Part shown: positions 4,910 through 6,313 of the stretch, piece after piece
Position numbering within the stretch: position 1 is the stretch's first letter
How the letters are laid out: the number at the start of each line of letters is the position of its first letter
Source of the DNA: SHYR01 sp034406555
Lineage (GTDB): Bacteria; Chloroflexota; Dehalococcoidia; UBA2979
DNA: 6,313 nt
Reading direction: 5' to 3'
Assembly: GCA_034406555.1 (NCBI GenBank)
Contig: DASCRM010000065.1
Span: 1-6,313 of the forward strand
Notes under the pieces: model-generated
Told to the model about the DNA's origin: nothing
The model's database searches: none
The model's input: the letters and a program-made list of their open reading frames with translations, nothing else
Program-made: the position numbers and the translations under genes

Positions 4910-5814
4910 CAGGCTTGCTCTTCTTCGGATTCGGTTGCTTCGTCGTCGTCGCTATCTGCCGAGCTGTCGCTGTCGGCTTCGGCATCATCCGCAGGCGCCT
5001 CATCGGCAACCTCGTCGACCGGTGCTTCGTCGGCAGCATCGTCGGCAGCAGTCTCCTCAACCGCTGCTTCGTCGACAACGGTGTCTTCGACGGTATCGTC
5101 GGGCGTCTCATCCACCTCGGCGGAGGGCGCGGCAACGACGGCGTTCTCGTCCGGCGCGAACGGCTCGGGCGCTTCGTAGTCGGCGAGCGGGTTGCGCGCG
5201 GCTGGCTGGATCGAGACCAGACCACCGTTCGGACCGGGGACGGACCCCTGCACAAGGATCAAGTTGCGTCCCACATCGATCTGCACGACGAGCAGGTTGC
5301 GGACGGTCTTACGGCGGGCGCCCATGTGGCCGCCCATCTTCTGACCCTTCCACGTCTTGCCCGGGTACGTACCAGCGCCAACGGAGCCCGGTCCGCGGTG
5401 CTTCTTGGCACCGTGCGTCGCGGGACCGCCTTTGAAGTTCCAGCGCTTCACGCCACCAGCGAAGCCCCGCCCCTTCGAGGTGCCGGTGACATCGATGTAT
5501 TCGCCCGGCGTGTACTGGTCGACGAGTAGCTCCTGACCGAGCGTGAAGTCGGAGCCGTCCGGCTTCACCTCACGCAACAGCGTCAGTGCCTCGTCGACAC
5601 CCGCCTCGCGCAGGTGGCCGCGCTCCGGTCGGGTCACTCGCTTGCGGTCGCCTGAGTACCCGACCTGCACGGCCTCGTAGCCATCGCGGTCGTTCGTGCG
5701 CAGCTGCGTGACGCGGTTCGGCCCGAGCTCGATCGCGGTCACCGGACGCACGCGACCGGCGCCATCGTAGACGCGCATCATGCCGACCTTGCGTCCGAGC
5801 ATCCCGACGGTCAT
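4909..5814 (-). CDS. rplC: 50S ribosomal protein uL3 (L3) with long acidic C-terminal tail
   Basis: uL3 is an early 50S assembly protein whose extension reaches toward the peptidyl transferase centre. The core is clear: GMLGRKVGMMRVYD (4-17), VTAIELGPNRVTQLRT, DVTGTSKGRGFAGGVKRWNFKGGPATHGAKKHRGPGSVG (108-146), TYPGKTWKGQKMGGHMGARRKTVRNLLVVQIDVGRNLILVQGSVPGPNGGLVSI. The usual protein is about 205-220 residues, but this one is 301. Residues 208-301 have 38 Asp/Glu and no Lys, Arg or His, with a repeated ADEAP (261-265, 270-274) and a Ser/Asp/Glu-rich end. H163 is at the position of the glutamine methylated in E. coli L3 (Gln150), so that mark is not possible. GGAGAGG six bases upstream fixes the start. 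Confidence 0.97.
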   Translation of the reverse strand: MTVGMLGRKVGMMRVYDGAGRVRPVTAIELGPNRVTQLRTNDRDGYEAVQVGYSGDRKRVTRPERGHLREAGVDEALTLLREVKPDGSDFTLGQELLVDQYTPGEYIDVTGTSKGRGFAGGVKRWNFKGGPATHGAKKHRGPGSVGAGTYPGKTWKGQKMGGHMGARRKTVRNLLVVQIDVGRNLILVQGSVPGPNGGLVSIQPAARNPLADYEAPEPFAPDENAVVAAPSAEVDETPDDTVEDTVVDEAAVEETAADDAADEAPVDEVADEAPADDAEADSDSSADSDDDEATESEEEQA

Positions 5815-5820
5815 CTCAGC

Positions 5821-5827
5821 CCTCTCC
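5821..5827 (-). promoter_or_regulatory. Shine-Dalgarno for rplC
   Basis: The minus strand reads GGAGAGG directly after the rpsJ stop TAG and shares one base with it, six bases before the rplC ATG. The twelve-base rpsJ-rplC spacer is almost entirely this site and its spacing. Confidence 0.75.
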
Positions 5828-6138
5828 TACAGCTTGATTTCGATATCGACGCCGGACGGCAGTTGCAGCCGCATCAGCGTATCGACGGTGCGTGAAGTCG
5901 GCTCCAGAATGTCGATCAGCCGCTTGTGCGTACGCGATTCGAAGTGTTCCTGAGAGTCTTTGTGCTTGAACGGTGAGCGGATCACGGTGTACTTGCGAAT
6001 CCGCGTCGGCAGCGGCACGGGCCCAGCAACAATCGCGCCGGTGCGCTCCGCTGCTTCCACGATCTGCTGCGCGGAGCGGTCAAGCACCCGGTGGTCGTAC
6101 GCCTTCAGGCGAATGCGAATTGTCTGCTGTGCTGGCAT
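5827..6138 (-). CDS. rpsJ: 30S ribosomal protein uS10 (S10, NusE)
   Basis: uS10 has 103 residues. It belongs to the 30S head and, in bacteria generally, also acts as NusE in transcription antitermination with NusB. Family features are IRIRLKAYDHRVLDRSAQQIVEAAERTGA (about 7-35), GPVPLPTRIRKYTVIRSPFKHKDSQEHFESRTHKRLIDI (39-77), and PTSRTVDTLMRLQLPSGVDIEIKL at the end. The common FEIRTHKRLIDI reads FESRTHKRLIDI here. The length is normal. The start ATG is 37 bases after tuf with only a weak purine-rich stretch upstream. It is the first gene of the S10 set and probably shares a transcript with tuf. Confidence 0.98.
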   Translation of the reverse strand: MPAQQTIRIRLKAYDHRVLDRSAQQIVEAAERTGAIVAGPVPLPTRIRKYTVIRSPFKHKDSQEHFESRTHKRLIDILEPTSRTVDTLMRLQLPSGVDIEIKL

Positions 6139-6175
6139 CTAGACCGTTTCCGCTGTCCTGCTCGTTCTCTTCGTT
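6139..6175 (-). other. tuf-rpsJ spacer, no terminator or leader seen
   Basis: This 37-base spacer is the longest non-coding stretch in the window. On the minus strand it is purine-rich, with a small direct repeat AACGA, and I see no hairpin followed by a T-run. It is far too short for an E. coli-type S10 leader (about 170 bases). Read-through from tuf into rpsJ is the simplest reading, though a promoter inside tuf upstream of the window cannot be excluded. Confidence 0.6.
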
Positions 6176-6313
6176 CTATTCGGTGATTGCAGTGACGACG
6201 CCGGCACCGACGGTGCGGCCACCCTCGCGGATGGCGAAACGTAGCCCATCTTCCACGGCGACCGGGGTGATCAGCTCGATGTCGATCGTGACGTTGTCAC
6301 CCGGCATCACCAT
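6176..6313 (-). CDS. tuf: Elongation factor Tu, C-terminal end only
   Basis: These are the last 45 codons of EF-Tu plus the TAG stop; the rest lies beyond the window. EF-Tu is the GTPase that brings aminoacyl-tRNA to the ribosomal A site. The visible part is the end of domain 3: VMPGDNVTIDIELITPVAVEDGLRFAIREGGRTVGAGVVTAITE, almost the universal ending (usually VVTKIIE). The Met codon at the window edge is an internal residue, not a start. The GTPase domain cannot be assessed. Its place just before rpsJ matches the str-to-S10 junction known in many bacteria. Confidence 0.97.
   Translation of the reverse strand: MVMPGDNVTIDIELITPVAVEDGLRFAIREGGRTVGAGVVTAITE

Noticed and set aside
4915..5529. 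204-residue plus-strand open frame opposite rplC
   Set aside because: It is the antisense shadow of rplC. It has no recognisable family, it runs across the acidic tail where Asp/Glu codons on the minus strand remove stops from the opposite strand, and the minus-strand gene is certain.
6139..6175. Possible terminator after tuf
   Set aside because: No inverted repeat and no T-run were found on the minus strand in this spacer.
1..6313. A previously undescribed gene system such as defence, mobile or biosynthetic genes
   Set aside because: Every gene is a standard translation gene in standard order, with no foreign insertion. The acidic tails are the only feature beyond the usual operon.

Overview
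This window is a stretch of the bacterial str-S10-spc ribosomal protein cluster, with every gene on the minus strand. Read in the direction of transcription (high to low coordinates) the order is: end of tuf (EF-Tu), rpsJ (uS10), rplC (uL3), rplD (uL4), rplW (uL23), rplB (uL2), rpsS (uS19), rplV (uL22), rpsC (uS3), rplP (uL16), rpmC (uL29), rpsQ (uS17), rplN (uL14), and the first 44 codons of rplX (uL24). This is the standard bacterial order with no insertion, deletion or rearrangement. The DNA is GC-rich.

The organism is a bacterium, since all the genes are bacterial-type. The sequence alone does not fix the phylum. The GC-rich code, the tuf-rpsJ junction and the uS10 C-terminus (ILEPTSRTVDTLMRLQLPSGVDIEIKL-like) remind me of Chloroflexota, but that is an impression and not an alignment result.

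The genes are packed extremely tightly. The only spacer over 12 bases is the 37-base gap between tuf and rpsJ. Five junctions are one-base stop/start overlaps (TGATG, TAATG or TAGTG), and rpmC/rpsQ probably share a four-base GTGA. This predicts one polycistronic message with translational coupling. No terminator, promoter, RNA gene, mobile element or CRISPR array was seen, and no gene-free stretch exceeds 37 bases.

The genes together build both subunits. uL3, uL4, uL23, uL2, uL22, uL16, uL29, uL14 and uL24 are 50S proteins around the peptidyl transferase centre and exit tunnel. uS10, uS19, uS3 and uS17 are 30S proteins. EF-Tu delivers aminoacyl-tRNA.

The one unusual theme is that three of these normally basic proteins carry long, low-complexity acidic C-terminal tails: uL3 (about 94 extra residues), uS17 (about 80) and uL29 (about 50). 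The uL29 and uS17 tails share a short, in-frame, near-identical DNA segment. The other complete proteins have near-normal lengths and compositions. I found no new gene system here. The tails are the feature worth a second look.
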